Positions 35,719 through 44,329 of a stretch of 64,000 bases of DNA are shown in pieces (positions within the stretch are counted from its first letter, which is position 1; each line of letters opens with the position of its first letter). The notes beneath the pieces were generated by a model. That model had not been told where the DNA came from and ran no database searches. It worked only from the letters and a program-made list of their open reading frames with translations. Source of the stretch: Bin34 sp963422415 (lineage in GTDB: Bacteria > Chloroflexota > Anaerolineae > Caldilineales > Caldilineaceae); NCBI GenBank assembly GCA_963422415.1, contig OY729430.1, positions 124,001-188,000 on the forward strand. Reading direction: 5' to 3'. A program made the position numbers and the translations under genes.

Positions 35719-37020
35719 TCAGTCCTTGGGAGCCTCGTGGGGATGCAGGTGGGAGTGCGGATTGAGGTAGGCTCCTGCCGGGGCCGGTACGTCGCCGTGC
35801 AACAGCGGATCCTGGGTGCGGACCATCCAGGCGTCCAGCCGACGGCTCATGTCGGCCAAGACTCCCTGATGACCCGAATCCGCAGCCAGGTTGTGCATTT
35901 CGTGTGGATCCCAAATCAAGTCGTACAGCTGGAACCTGTCCGCCGGGCGCGTCTGGAGACCGTACTCCAGCATCACATCCTTGCTCTCACTGGCATCGAT
36001 GTTGGCCATGGGGGGCGCAGCGTCCACGTCATAGCGGCGGATGTACTTGTATCGCTGGGTGCGCACCGCCCGTTTCGGCTCATAGGCGGCATGGTAGGTC
36101 ACCTCGGCAAAGATCTCCTCGTTCACCTCGGTTTGGGAACCGTCCACCAAGGGCAGCAGGCTCTGGCCCTCCAGCCAGTCCGGCCGCGGTATCTCTAGGT
36201 AGTCGCACAAGGTAGGAAACAGATCAATCTGGGACACCAGTCCATCCACTGTGCGGCCGCCGTCCAAGTCGGGCCCACGCAGCATGAGCAACACCCCCAT
36301 GCCATGGTCCGTCAGACTGCATTTCATGCGGGGAAACGCCAGTCCATGGTCCGTGGTCATGACGACCAGTGTGCTCTCTGCCAATCCCGCGTCTTCCAGA
36401 GCCTGCAGGATCCGCCCGTAGTGGGCGTCCAGCCTGCGCACCATGGTTGCGTAGGCCGCCATGTCCCGGCGCGTACCGGGGGTGTCCGGCAAGGGCGCAG
36501 GAGGCGCCACTCCCGCCTGTAAGAGATCGGGATCCGGATCGGGAAAGACCCGGTGCGTTTCGAAGAAGCCGATGCTGGCGAAAAAGGGGGTCGTGTGGTC
36601 CTGACCGAGAAAGTCCACCACCTGATCCACGCTGGCCTCCGTCGTGTGCCGGCGCTCCACCGTGAAACGCGCACACTGATCATATCCGAGCAGATCCACA
36701 TCCCTGTGCACATGGCTCACTCCGAACAAGGCCGTGCGATATCCCGCCCGCTTCAGCGTGTGGCACAGGTGCTTGTGCGGATCCCGCATGTCGAAACCAC
36801 GGTTGGTCAGCCCCAGCTGTCCGCAGCTATGGGGAGAGCCACCGGTCAGCAGTGCCGCGCGGCTGGGCGAGCAGGTAGGGGCCGCGTTGTAGGCCTGTCG
36901 AAACACGATGCCCATTTCCGCAAATCGCTGCATGTGCGGCGTGGACATCTTGAAGCCGTACGGGCTGATATACCGGCCGGTATCGTGAGAATGCAGATAG
37001 ATGACGTTGGGTCGAAACAT
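35719..37020 (-). CDS. Cys-type sulfatase 1
   Basis: Sulfate ester hydrolase of 433 residues (from the ATG at 37020, which has AGGGTG 8 nt upstream; a GTG at 37029 is also in frame). The formylglycine motif is CSPSRAALLTG with the modified Cys at 50. Metal and sulfate ligands are seen as D13 in HSHDTGR and TDHG in VMTTDHGLAFPR. No N-terminal signal peptide is present, so it is probably cytoplasmic. The Cys-x-Pro-x-Arg form can be matured by the anaerobic sulfatase-maturating enzyme encoded at 42943-44283. The substrate is presumably a sulfated sugar. Confidence 0.92.
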   Translation of the reverse strand: MFRPNVIYLHSHDTGRYISPYGFKMSTPHMQRFAEMGIVFRQAYNAAPTCSPSRAALLTGGSPHSCGQLGLTNRGFDMRDPHKHLCHTLKRAGYRTALFGVSHVHRDVDLLGYDQCARFTVERRHTTEASVDQVVDFLGQDHTTPFFASIGFFETHRVFPDPDPDLLQAGVAPPAPLPDTPGTRRDMAAYATMVRRLDAHYGRILQALEDAGLAESTLVVMTTDHGLAFPRMKCSLTDHGMGVLLMLRGPDLDGGRTVDGLVSQIDLFPTLCDYLEIPRPDWLEGQSLLPLVDGSQTEVNEEIFAEVTYHAAYEPKRAVRTQRYKYIRRYDVDAAPPMANIDASESKDVMLEYGLQTRPADRFQLYDLIWDPHEMHNLAADSGHQGVLADMSRRLDAWMVRTQDPLLHGDVPAPAGAYLNPHSHLHPHEAPKD

Positions 37021-37055
37021 GGGCAACACCCTGGACAGCGGAGAGGAAAATGGGA

Positions 37056-37949
37056 CTACATGTCCACCAGATCGGCAAAACGGGTCTCTTGCAGGGCGGC
37101 CTGCAGCGACGCGACCTGATCCGCGGGCAGAGCGGCATGGGGCAGCCGCGGGCTGCCACTGTCAATGTCCAGCGTCTGCATGACCGCGTACAGGGATCCT
37201 GCAAATCCATGGTCGCTGAGAACCGCCGTCACCTGATTGGCGGCATTCTGCAGCTCTTGGGCCTCCGCATGCCGCCCTTGACCGGCCAGGGAGCGAATTC
37301 GGACGTAAGGTCCGGGCATGAAGTTGAGGGTGGATCCGATATTTCCGCACGCGCCGGCCATCACCGCGGCCAAGCACATCTCATCCATCCCCGAAGAGAG
37401 ATACCAGTCGGATCGGCCCTGGCCCACCGCCCGTACCCGAGCAAACTGGAACATGTCCGGGCCAGTGTACTTGCCTCCCATCAGATTGGGAATGTCCAGC
37501 GCCTGGCGCGCCAGTTCCAGTGCCGGCACTGACGCTCCGAAGAGGTACATGAAGAACGGCAGGTCGGGCGTGCAAGCGGCCAACCGCCGGTAATAGGCGG
37601 TCATGGATTCCAGATTCTGGTACAGGGGCGGCACAATGCTGGCCGTGCCCGCCGCGCCCGCCGCCTGGGCATGACGGGCCAGACGAAAGGCATCCGGCGC
37701 GGCCACGGCTCCCACATGAGCCACTACGGGCACCGCGCCCGCCACTTCATCCAAGGCCACCTCCAGCGTCTGTTCCCGCTCCTCCACCGACATGTAGATG
37801 CCTTCGCCGGTCGATCCGTTCACATAGAAGCCGCCGATCCCCTTTGGCAGCAGATAGCGGATCAAGGCCCGCAAGGCTCTGGAATTGGGCTGGCCGTTGG
37901 CCAGCCGAGGGGTCATGAGGGCCGGCCAGGCCCCTGCCAGATGACTCAT
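37056..37949 (-). CDS. DapA/NanA-family aldolase or synthase
   Basis: Class I aldolase-family TIM barrel of 297 residues. The motif NGSTGEG (residues 44-50), Tyr135 and the Schiff-base Lys160 (GGKYTGPDMF) are the family catalytic elements. GSTGE and the GGKYT context are nearer to N-acetylneuraminate lyase and related sugar-acid aldolases than to dihydrodipicolinate synthase, and the location between two sulfatase genes supports a role in breaking down a 2-keto-3-deoxy sugar acid. The precise substrate is inference. The ATG at 37949 has AGGAG 9 nt upstream. Confidence 0.88.
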   Translation of the reverse strand: MSHLAGAWPALMTPRLANGQPNSRALRALIRYLLPKGIGGFYVNGSTGEGIYMSVEEREQTLEVALDEVAGAVPVVAHVGAVAAPDAFRLARHAQAAGAAGTASIVPPLYQNLESMTAYYRRLAACTPDLPFFMYLFGASVPALELARQALDIPNLMGGKYTGPDMFQFARVRAVGQGRSDWYLSSGMDEMCLAAVMAGACGNIGSTLNFMPGPYVRIRSLAGQGRHAEAQELQNAANQVTAVLSDHGFAGSLYAVMQTLDIDSGSPRLPHAALPADQVASLQAALQETRFADLVDM

Positions 37950-37973
37950 GTTGCCTGCTCCTGGATGATTGTT

Positions 37974-39455
37974 TCAGCCTGACACCAAATGGGCCAGACC
38001 AAGGCGTTCGTATTGCTCGGACGGGGCTTCGGCGGCTCGCATGGTCTGCACCAACAGCTCCTGCATCCGGCGTTCCAAGGCGGCGTCCCGCAAGGGCCGC
38101 ATCTGTTCCGGATCGCGCTGCAGGTCAAAGAGCAAGGTGTCCCGTGCCTGATCCCCGCCGCGGAACATGGGCCGTGTCGGAATGCGCATCAGGGCGCACC
38201 CCTTGGAGAAGCCGAAGGGATCGGCCAAGTCAATGCACTGCAGTTCGGACGGAGCGAACAGGGTGCGCATGTGCGTGGGCATGAGAGTGTACTCGAAAAG
38301 CGGTCCGTTCTCTGCGTGCTGGGGAGCCCGCATGTACACGTATCGACCATCCGTGACATTGACGTGCCCGCCATGATGTCCGAACAGGGCTGCCGGGCGG
38401 GTGGGGGCATTCCGGGCCAGGGCGTCGACCAGTGACGTTCCCAGGACATCGGCGGGAATCTCCAGACCGAAGTATTCCAGCAAGGTGGGGGACAAGTCAA
38501 TCATCTGCACCAGCTGCGAACGGCTTTCATTCCGTCGCTGGCAGCGTGGATCCCAGACAAAGAGCGGGGTATGGGCGATCTCGTTGTACCAAGGTGGCAC
38601 AATCTTGGCCCACCAGTCGTGCTCTCCCAAAAAGAAGCCATGGTCCGTGCACACAATGAGCATGGTGTCCGCCCACATATCCAGCCGGTCCATCTGGTCC
38701 AGCACTTCCCCCAGATAGCGATCGCACATGCTCAGCAACGCCGCGTACTGAAAGCGCATGTGGGCCACCTCCGCATCCGTTTCGTGGACGCGCCGGTAGG
38801 GTGGCCAGTCAAAGTGGTCCCCTGCGTAATCATGGGGATACAGATCCTGATAGTGGCGATGGGCCAAGAACGGCTCGTGAGGATCAAAGGTTTCAAGTTG
38901 CAGAAACCAGCCGTCCTGATTGTGGTTGCGGCGCATGAATTCCAAGCCGGCCGCCATGGTCTTGGCCTGGGGCTGATCCTGTTCCAACCGCATGTAGGCC
39001 CGGTTTTTCCAGTCCTGTACCCAACTTTCATTGTCCCGACCGGCTATCGTCGGCGGAATGTCCGGGGAGGCCACCTGGCCTATCCACGGATCTCCTTCCT
39101 GGCCCCGATGGAACTCCCAAGTCTGGTATTGCGTATGATACGTCGCCCCGCCGTTTTCCCAGTAGTGGTAGTGATCGCTGCACAGGTGCGTATGGATGCC
39201 CGCCTGCGTCAGCTGGCGCGGCATGGAGTCGTCGAAGGGTTCCAGCGGCCCCCAGCTGCGATGCAGAAAGTTGTAGCGGCCCGTGTGCAGTTCGCGGCGC
39301 GCCGGCATGCAGGGCATGCTGCCAACATAGCAGTTGTCGAAACGCACCGTGCGCTGCGCCAAGCGACTGAAGTTGGGCGCGTGGGTCCAGTCGCAGCCAT
39401 AGGGGGGCAGCATGTGCCGATTCAGGGAATCGAACATGACCATAATCGCCTTCAT
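37974..39455 (-). CDS. Cys-type sulfatase 2
   Basis: Sulfatase of 493 residues. The formylglycine motif is CMPARRELHTGR with Cys49, a variant of Cys-x-Pro/Ala-x-Arg. The metal-binding Asp lies in MFDSLNRHMLPPYG and the downstream ligand pair in VCTDHGFFLGEHDWW. This form (FDSLNR, CMPARRE) is typical of the sulfatase subgroup with longer C-terminal domains. No signal peptide is seen. The ATG at 39455 has AGGAGA 6 nt upstream. It is the first gene of the minus-strand run sulfatase, aldolase, sulfatase, arabinofuranosidase. Confidence 0.92.
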   Translation of the reverse strand: MKAIMVMFDSLNRHMLPPYGCDWTHAPNFSRLAQRTVRFDNCYVGSMPCMPARRELHTGRYNFLHRSWGPLEPFDDSMPRQLTQAGIHTHLCSDHYHYWENGGATYHTQYQTWEFHRGQEGDPWIGQVASPDIPPTIAGRDNESWVQDWKNRAYMRLEQDQPQAKTMAAGLEFMRRNHNQDGWFLQLETFDPHEPFLAHRHYQDLYPHDYAGDHFDWPPYRRVHETDAEVAHMRFQYAALLSMCDRYLGEVLDQMDRLDMWADTMLIVCTDHGFFLGEHDWWAKIVPPWYNEIAHTPLFVWDPRCQRRNESRSQLVQMIDLSPTLLEYFGLEIPADVLGTSLVDALARNAPTRPAALFGHHGGHVNVTDGRYVYMRAPQHAENGPLFEYTLMPTHMRTLFAPSELQCIDLADPFGFSKGCALMRIPTRPMFRGGDQARDTLLFDLQRDPEQMRPLRDAALERRMQELLVQTMRAAEAPSEQYERLGLAHLVSG

Positions 39456-39646
39456 CGACTGTCTCCTCGGTCGTGTGGACAGGGTTGCCGCATAAAGCCA
39501 TACATCGGGTTCCCATGGGCAGGTTCAGTATAGCAACGTGTATGCAAGACGAGACAAGATCGCAGGGAAGCCCGGCAACCCGCCTGTGGAGTCTGGCCAG
39601 ACTATCCAAGGGAGCAACTCTGTCCATCACGCAGGTGAACATCGGT

Positions 39647-39655
39647 TGTTATACT
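39647..39655 (+). promoter_or_regulatory. Extended -10 promoter of the ABC-2/sulfatase operon
   Basis: TGTTATACT fits the extended -10 form TGnTATAAT (TG at 39647-39648, TATACT at 39650-39655). No good -35 hexamer precedes it, as is usual for extended -10 promoters. Transcription would start near 39662, giving a leader of about 80 nt before the ATPase start. Confidence 0.5.
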
Positions 39656-39745
39656 GTTGGGGCATGGAAGCAGGATACGCTGGGACTTGGACAACCCCGG
39701 ACACGCCGCAACCGCCGAGACTCCCCGTCGTCAGGAGCAGTGCAC

Positions 39746-40657
39746 TTGGACAACCCCGTCATTGTCGTTCGGAACTTCAGCAAGTCCTACGGTTCCCTGC
39801 AAGCCGTGACGGATGTGAGCTTTGAAGTCGCCCGCGGCTCGGTCTTTGGTCTGGTAGGGCCCAACGGGGCCGGGAAGTCCACTCTCATTGAATCTATCGA
39901 GGGGCTGCGCACTCCTTCCGCTGGCACAATCGAGGTGCTGGGCCAACCACAGAATGGCCGCGACCGCTCGATTTTCAAGCGCGTAGGGGTGGCCCTGCAG
40001 CAAAACGAGGTGTTGCCTCGCCTGCTGCGCACCGGGGAAATCATCGATCTGTTCCGCACCTTTTACAACGATCCACTCTCCACGGAGGAAATCCTTGATA
40101 TCTGCGGATTGGCCGCCCAGCGCCATGTCATGTCCCGCAAACTGTCCGGTGGCCAGCGCAGACGGTTGGCCGTGGCTCTGGCTCTGGCCGGCAAACCCGA
40201 TCTCATCATCCTGGACGAGCCCACCAGCGGCCTGGATCCGCAAGCGCGCTTCACCTTGTGGCAGGCTCTGCGCCAATACAAACGGAGCGGCGGCACCGTG
40301 TTGCTCTCCACGCATTACATGGAGGAGGCGGAAGAGGAATGTGACGACCTGTGCCTGTTGGACCATGGACGCATTCAGGTACAGGGCAATCCGACCGAGT
40401 TAATGACCAGCCGGGGCATGAGAGTGCTGATCAAGGTGCCGGCCCGCCCGCCCGTTACCTGGAAGACCTTGCACGCCTTGCCTTCCGTGCAACAGCTGGA
40501 GCAAGTGGAGGACCTGTGGCATGTCTATGGGGCCTCGGACCAGATCTATGTCGACGTCAAGGCCTTGGCAGGCCTTGAGTTTCTGGAGATGCGGCCGGCC
40601 CGGCTGGAAGACCTGTATCTGATGACCACCGGTCGTTCCTACCGATCTGCCTCCTAG
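39746..40657 (+). CDS. ABC-2 type transporter ATP-binding protein
   Basis: ATPase of a two-component ABC-2 exporter, 303 residues. Walker A is GPNGAGKST, the signature LSGGQRRRLAVALALAG, Walker B LIILDEPTSGLD, switch His STHYMEE. A TTG at 39746 is preferred as start because AGGAG lies 8 nt before it; a GTG at 39740 is also in frame. The permease follows by 4-10 nt. Family members export drugs, polysaccharides or lipids; the location among sulfatase genes suggests a link to glycan metabolism that is not proven. Confidence 0.88.
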   Translation: MDNPVIVVRNFSKSYGSLQAVTDVSFEVARGSVFGLVGPNGAGKSTLIESIEGLRTPSAGTIEVLGQPQNGRDRSIFKRVGVALQQNEVLPRLLRTGEIIDLFRTFYNDPLSTEEILDICGLAAQRHVMSRKLSGGQRRRLAVALALAGKPDLIILDEPTSGLDPQARFTLWQALRQYKRSGGTVLLSTHYMEEAEEECDDLCLLDHGRIQVQGNPTELMTSRGMRVLIKVPARPPVTWKTLHALPSVQQLEQVEDLWHVYGASDQIYVDVKALAGLEFLEMRPARLEDLYLMTTGRSYRSAS

Positions 40658-40667
40658 AGACGTGCCC

Positions 40668-41459
40668 ATGTCCGCTCTGCGCCGTTCAGTAGCCTGGCAG
40701 CTCCTGACCAAGGACCTGCTCCAATATGTGCGCGAGCCCGCCGCCGCGTTTTTCACCTTTGCCTTTCCGGTTCTCCTGCTGTCCGTGCTGGGCAGCATCT
40801 ACAGCGGCGACATGGCCGGCGAGGTCGGCGGCATCGAGATTCCCGCGGGCATTGACGTCGGCTACATGGATTTTTTCTTCCCCGGCTACATTGGCTTCAT
40901 CCTTGCCAATGTCTGCTTGAATTCCATTCCGAACTTTCTGGCCCACCAGCGGGAAACCGAATATTTCAGGGCCCTGCAGGTCAGCTCCGTGCCGCTGCAC
41001 AAGGTATTGGTCATACGCATCGCAGTCTACGCCCTGATCTTCGCGGCTTCGCTGCTGGTGGTCTATCTCGAGGCCCGCTTCCTGTTCGCTCTGTCCTTCC
41101 ACGGCCACATGCTGCCAATGGCCTTGGGTATCATGCTCTGCTTCGCCGCCTTTGCAGCGGCGGGCTTCCTGTTGGGCGGGCTTTTTCCTCCGCAGGCGAC
41201 CCAAGCCATCGCCTCCGTCTTCTTCTTTGTGCTGTACTTCACGTCCGGTTCCGCCATTCCCCGCTTCCTGTTTCCCGATTGGTTGTTCCAGATCACCAAG
41301 GCCAATCCGATGGTCTACATGGTGGAAGGGCTGACCCGCCTGTGGCTGGGGGCCCCACTCTTCGAATGGGGCCCCAATCTGGCGGTGATTGGCGCCATCG
41401 GCATTGTGTGCGCGGCCCTGACGCTGCGCACCTTCCAGTGGGGGCCAAGTCACAATTGA
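40668..41459 (+). CDS. ABC-2 type transporter permease
   Basis: Membrane partner of the preceding ATPase, 263 residues with six helices in the ABC2_membrane pattern (FPGYIGFILANVCLNSIPNFLAHQRETEYFRALQVSSVP). The late segment PLFEWGPNLAVIGAIGIVCAALTLRTFQW gives the last helix. The ATG at 40668 is chosen; a GTG at 40662 is in frame. A sulfatase gene follows after 63 nt in the same direction and is probably co-transcribed. Confidence 0.88.
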   Translation: MSALRRSVAWQLLTKDLLQYVREPAAAFFTFAFPVLLLSVLGSIYSGDMAGEVGGIEIPAGIDVGYMDFFFPGYIGFILANVCLNSIPNFLAHQRETEYFRALQVSSVPLHKVLVIRIAVYALIFAASLLVVYLEARFLFALSFHGHMLPMALGIMLCFAAFAAAGFLLGGLFPPQATQAIASVFFFVLYFTSGSAIPRFLFPDWLFQITKANPMVYMVEGLTRLWLGAPLFEWGPNLAVIGAIGIVCAALTLRTFQWGPSHN

Positions 41460-41522
41460 GTCCAAAGCGGCACGGCCGCGAGGATTCCCTGGGACCATCC
41501 GACGCCGATCCGAGGATCTGAC

Positions 41523-42929
41523 ATGACGATGCCCAATGTCGTTCTCGTTCTCATCGACGATCTGGGCTGGCGGGATCTGGCTTGCTTTGGCAGCCCCTTC
41601 TATGAAACCCCCCATCTGGATTGCATGGCTCGGGAAGGACGGCGTTTCACCCAGGCCTACGCCTCCTGTCCCGTATGCTCCCCGACCCGGGCCAGCCTGC
41701 TGACCGGTCGGTATCCGGCTCGCATCGGCCTGACCGACTGGATTGATTTCGGCGGCGCCATCCATCCCGCCCGCGGACAGCTGGTGGACGTGCCGTACCT
41801 GCCCTATCTGCCCCAGTCCGAGGAGACCACGGCCACGCTGCTGGGCCGACGGGGCTATGACACCTGGCATGTGGGCAAATGGCATCTGGGCTTTGCCGAC
41901 GCCTATCCGGAACGCCACGGCTTCGACGTGAACGTCGGCGGCAGCTACAGGGGCTCTCCCGGGCCGCAGGGATACTTCAGTCCCTACAAGATTCCCAATC
42001 TGGCCCCCGGTCCGCCGGGAGAATATCTCACCGATCGCCTCACGGACGAGGCGATTGGCCTGATTCGGAACCGTGGCGACCGTCCCTTCTATTTGAATCT
42101 CTGGTACTACACTGTACATACGCCCATCGAGGCCAAGCCGGACAAGGTGGCGAAGTACCAGGCCAAGGCGAAGGCCTTGGGGCTGGATCGGCAGCAAGCC
42201 TTAGTGGAGGAAGAACCCTTTCCCACGGAGCACAAAAGGCATTTGACCGTTACCCGCCGCCTGCTGCAGTCCGACCCTGTCTATGCAGCGATGGTGGAAA
42301 GCATGGACGAGAACGTGGGACGCCTGCTCCAGACTCTGTACACGGAAGGCATTGCCCAGGACACCTTGGTGCTTTTCACCTCTGACAACGGCGGGCTGGC
42401 CACCGCGGAGGGCTCTCCCACCTGCAATGCACCATTGGCGGAAGGCAAGGGCTGGATGTACGAAGGCGGCACGCGCGTGCCCTGCGTTGCCTGGCAGCCC
42501 GGGACCGTGCCGCCGGGGGGCGAATGCCATGTGCCTGTCTGCAGCGTGGACATACTGCCTACCCTGTTGCGCTACACGGAGACCCCCGGCGGCCGCCTCC
42601 CCATGGATGGCACGGACTTGACGGATCTGCTGCGAGGTGGGAACTCCTTGGACCGCGACGCGCTCTTCTGGCATTACCCCCACTACGGCAATCAGGGAGG
42701 GACACCCGGCTCTTCCGTCCGCTGCGGAGATTACAAGCTGATCGAATTCTACGAGGACGGTCGTCTGGAACTGTACAACTTGGCCCTGGATCCTTCAGAG
42801 ACGCAAAATCTGGTCGCCGCGGAGCCGCACAAGACGCGGGAGTTGCACGAGCGTCTACGCACGTGGCGACAGGAAGTGGCGGCTCAGTATCCGGATCCCA
42901 ATCCCGACTGGCAGGTCTCTCCGACCTGA
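41523..42929 (+). CDS. Cys-type sulfatase 3 (arylsulfatase A-like)
   Basis: Sulfatase of 468 residues. Metal-binding Asp12-Asp13 (VLIDDLGWRD), the formylglycine motif CSPTRASLLTGR with Cys52, and the downstream SDNGG are all present. KWHLG in VGKWHLGFADAYPERHGFD is the other conserved family segment. No signal peptide is seen. It ends 13 nt from the convergent sulfatase-maturase gene. GAGG precedes the ATG at 41523. Confidence 0.94.
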   Translation: MTMPNVVLVLIDDLGWRDLACFGSPFYETPHLDCMAREGRRFTQAYASCPVCSPTRASLLTGRYPARIGLTDWIDFGGAIHPARGQLVDVPYLPYLPQSEETTATLLGRRGYDTWHVGKWHLGFADAYPERHGFDVNVGGSYRGSPGPQGYFSPYKIPNLAPGPPGEYLTDRLTDEAIGLIRNRGDRPFYLNLWYYTVHTPIEAKPDKVAKYQAKAKALGLDRQQALVEEEPFPTEHKRHLTVTRRLLQSDPVYAAMVESMDENVGRLLQTLYTEGIAQDTLVLFTSDNGGLATAEGSPTCNAPLAEGKGWMYEGGTRVPCVAWQPGTVPPGGECHVPVCSVDILPTLLRYTETPGGRLPMDGTDLTDLLRGGNSLDRDALFWHYPHYGNQGGTPGSSVRCGDYKLIEFYEDGRLELYNLALDPSETQNLVAAEPHKTRELHERLRTWRQEVAAQYPDPNPDWQVSPT

Positions 42930-42942
42930 AGCGCTCCGAGGC

Positions 42943-44283
42943 CTACGTCTGCACTTGCCGCAGGATCCGCTGTCTGCGCCCGCAACACGCCTTGTACTTG
43001 CGTCCGCTGCCACAGGGGCAGGGCGCGTTGCGGGACACGGAGGCCCCGTGTCGCTGCAGATCTCGCTGGGCATAGATCCCCATTAGTTCCGCCGGCGCGC
43101 GGCGCCGGGCCAGCAACGACACCATGGCTTCCATTGGTTCCCGCACGTGATTGAAAAACGCCCGGTACCCGGCGCAAAGATAATTGAGACCCGCCTCGCC
43201 ATCCGGGGTTTCAATGAATCGGTTCTTGGGACATCCGCCGTTGCAGACAAACCGAACCTCGCAATCCCGACAGTACTGGGGCAGCGTGTCCCGCTTGTCG
43301 TTGCCAAACTGGTTCTGGATGGTGGATCCCACCATCTCCACCAAGGATGTCTCCTGAATGTTGCCCAAGCGATAGCCTGGCTCCACGTAGTGGTCGCAGG
43401 AGAAGAGATCTCCGTTGTGCTCCATGGCCAGGGCCGAGCCGCACTTTTCCTCGAAGATGCACAGACCGGGCCGGTTTCCGGTCCAGGCAGCCAAGGCCAC
43501 ATCGAAGATTTGGACGAAGATCCGGCCAATGTCATGCCGCACCCAGTCCTCGAAGATGGCGATCAGAAATTCCCCGTACTGCCGCGCGGAGACGCTGCGA
43601 CCGGTCAGGTCCGCACCTTCCTGGTAGCCCGTCCCGTTGTCCCGCTCCACAATCGGGATGAACTGCAGGAACTGCGTCCCCACTTCGTCCCGCAGGTGCC
43701 GATACACCTCCAACGGGTAGGCGGCATTGCCGGCATGCACAGTACACAGGACATTAAACTCCACCTTGTGGCGTTGCATGAGGTGGGCGGCCTGCAGTAC
43801 CTTGGCGTGGGTCGGCGCACCGCCCTTGTCCACCCGGTACTTGTCGTGCAGCGCGGCTGGCCCGTCCATGCTCAAGCCCACCAGAAAGTCATGGGCGTGA
43901 AAGAACTCGCACCACTCATCGTCCAGCAAGGTGCCGTTGGTCTGCAGGGCATTCTGAATCCGCATCCCGGGACGGCAGTACCTCTGCTGATACTCCACCG
44001 CCTGTCTGAAGTAGTCCAACCCCATCAGGGTGGGTTCCCCACCCTGCCATGCGAAGGTCACTTCCGGTGTCTGCTGGGCCTCAATGTATTGCCGAGTGTA
44101 CTGCTCCAGCAGCGCAAGCGGCATCCGAAAGTCGCTGTCCGGATACAGCCGTTCCTTGGACAGGAAGTAGCAGTAGGTACAGTCCAGATTGCAGATCGCC
44201 CCGCGCGGCTTGAGCATGATGTGAAACGAGGCCGGCGTATGGCCTGGTTCCAGTCGAGGCGAAGCCCCCAAGGAGATTTCCAT
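42943..44283 (-). CDS. Anaerobic sulfatase-maturating enzyme (radical SAM/SPASM) with SEC-C tail
   Basis: Oxygen-independent enzyme that converts the active-site Cys of sulfatases to formylglycine. The radical SAM cluster motif is C31-N-L-D-C35-T-Y-C38 and the SAM-binding GGEP-type segment is WQGGEPTLMG. The SPASM region with two auxiliary clusters contains CDHYVEPGYRLGN and CRDCEVRFVCNGGCPKNRF. The C-terminus carries a SEC-C zinc motif (APCPCGSGRKYKACCG). 446 residues from the ATG at 44283; a TTG at 44340 in frame would overlap the upstream gene. All three sulfatases in the window carry a Cys motif it could modify. The Gfo/Idh gene upstream ends 46 nt away. Confidence 0.93.
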   Translation of the reverse strand: MEISLGASPRLEPGHTPASFHIMLKPRGAICNLDCTYCYFLSKERLYPDSDFRMPLALLEQYTRQYIEAQQTPEVTFAWQGGEPTLMGLDYFRQAVEYQQRYCRPGMRIQNALQTNGTLLDDEWCEFFHAHDFLVGLSMDGPAALHDKYRVDKGGAPTHAKVLQAAHLMQRHKVEFNVLCTVHAGNAAYPLEVYRHLRDEVGTQFLQFIPIVERDNGTGYQEGADLTGRSVSARQYGEFLIAIFEDWVRHDIGRIFVQIFDVALAAWTGNRPGLCIFEEKCGSALAMEHNGDLFSCDHYVEPGYRLGNIQETSLVEMVGSTIQNQFGNDKRDTLPQYCRDCEVRFVCNGGCPKNRFIETPDGEAGLNYLCAGYRAFFNHVREPMEAMVSLLARRRAPAELMGIYAQRDLQRHGASVSRNAPCPCGSGRKYKACCGRRQRILRQVQT

Positions 44284-44329
44284 ATTTACGGGACAAGGTG
44301 CAGGATGAACATGGCTGGACCGGGGCCGT

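Noticed and set aside
40686..42197. 503-codon minus-strand frame opposite the ABC-2 permease and sulfatase
   Set aside because: Shadow of two genes with clear motifs on the plus strand.
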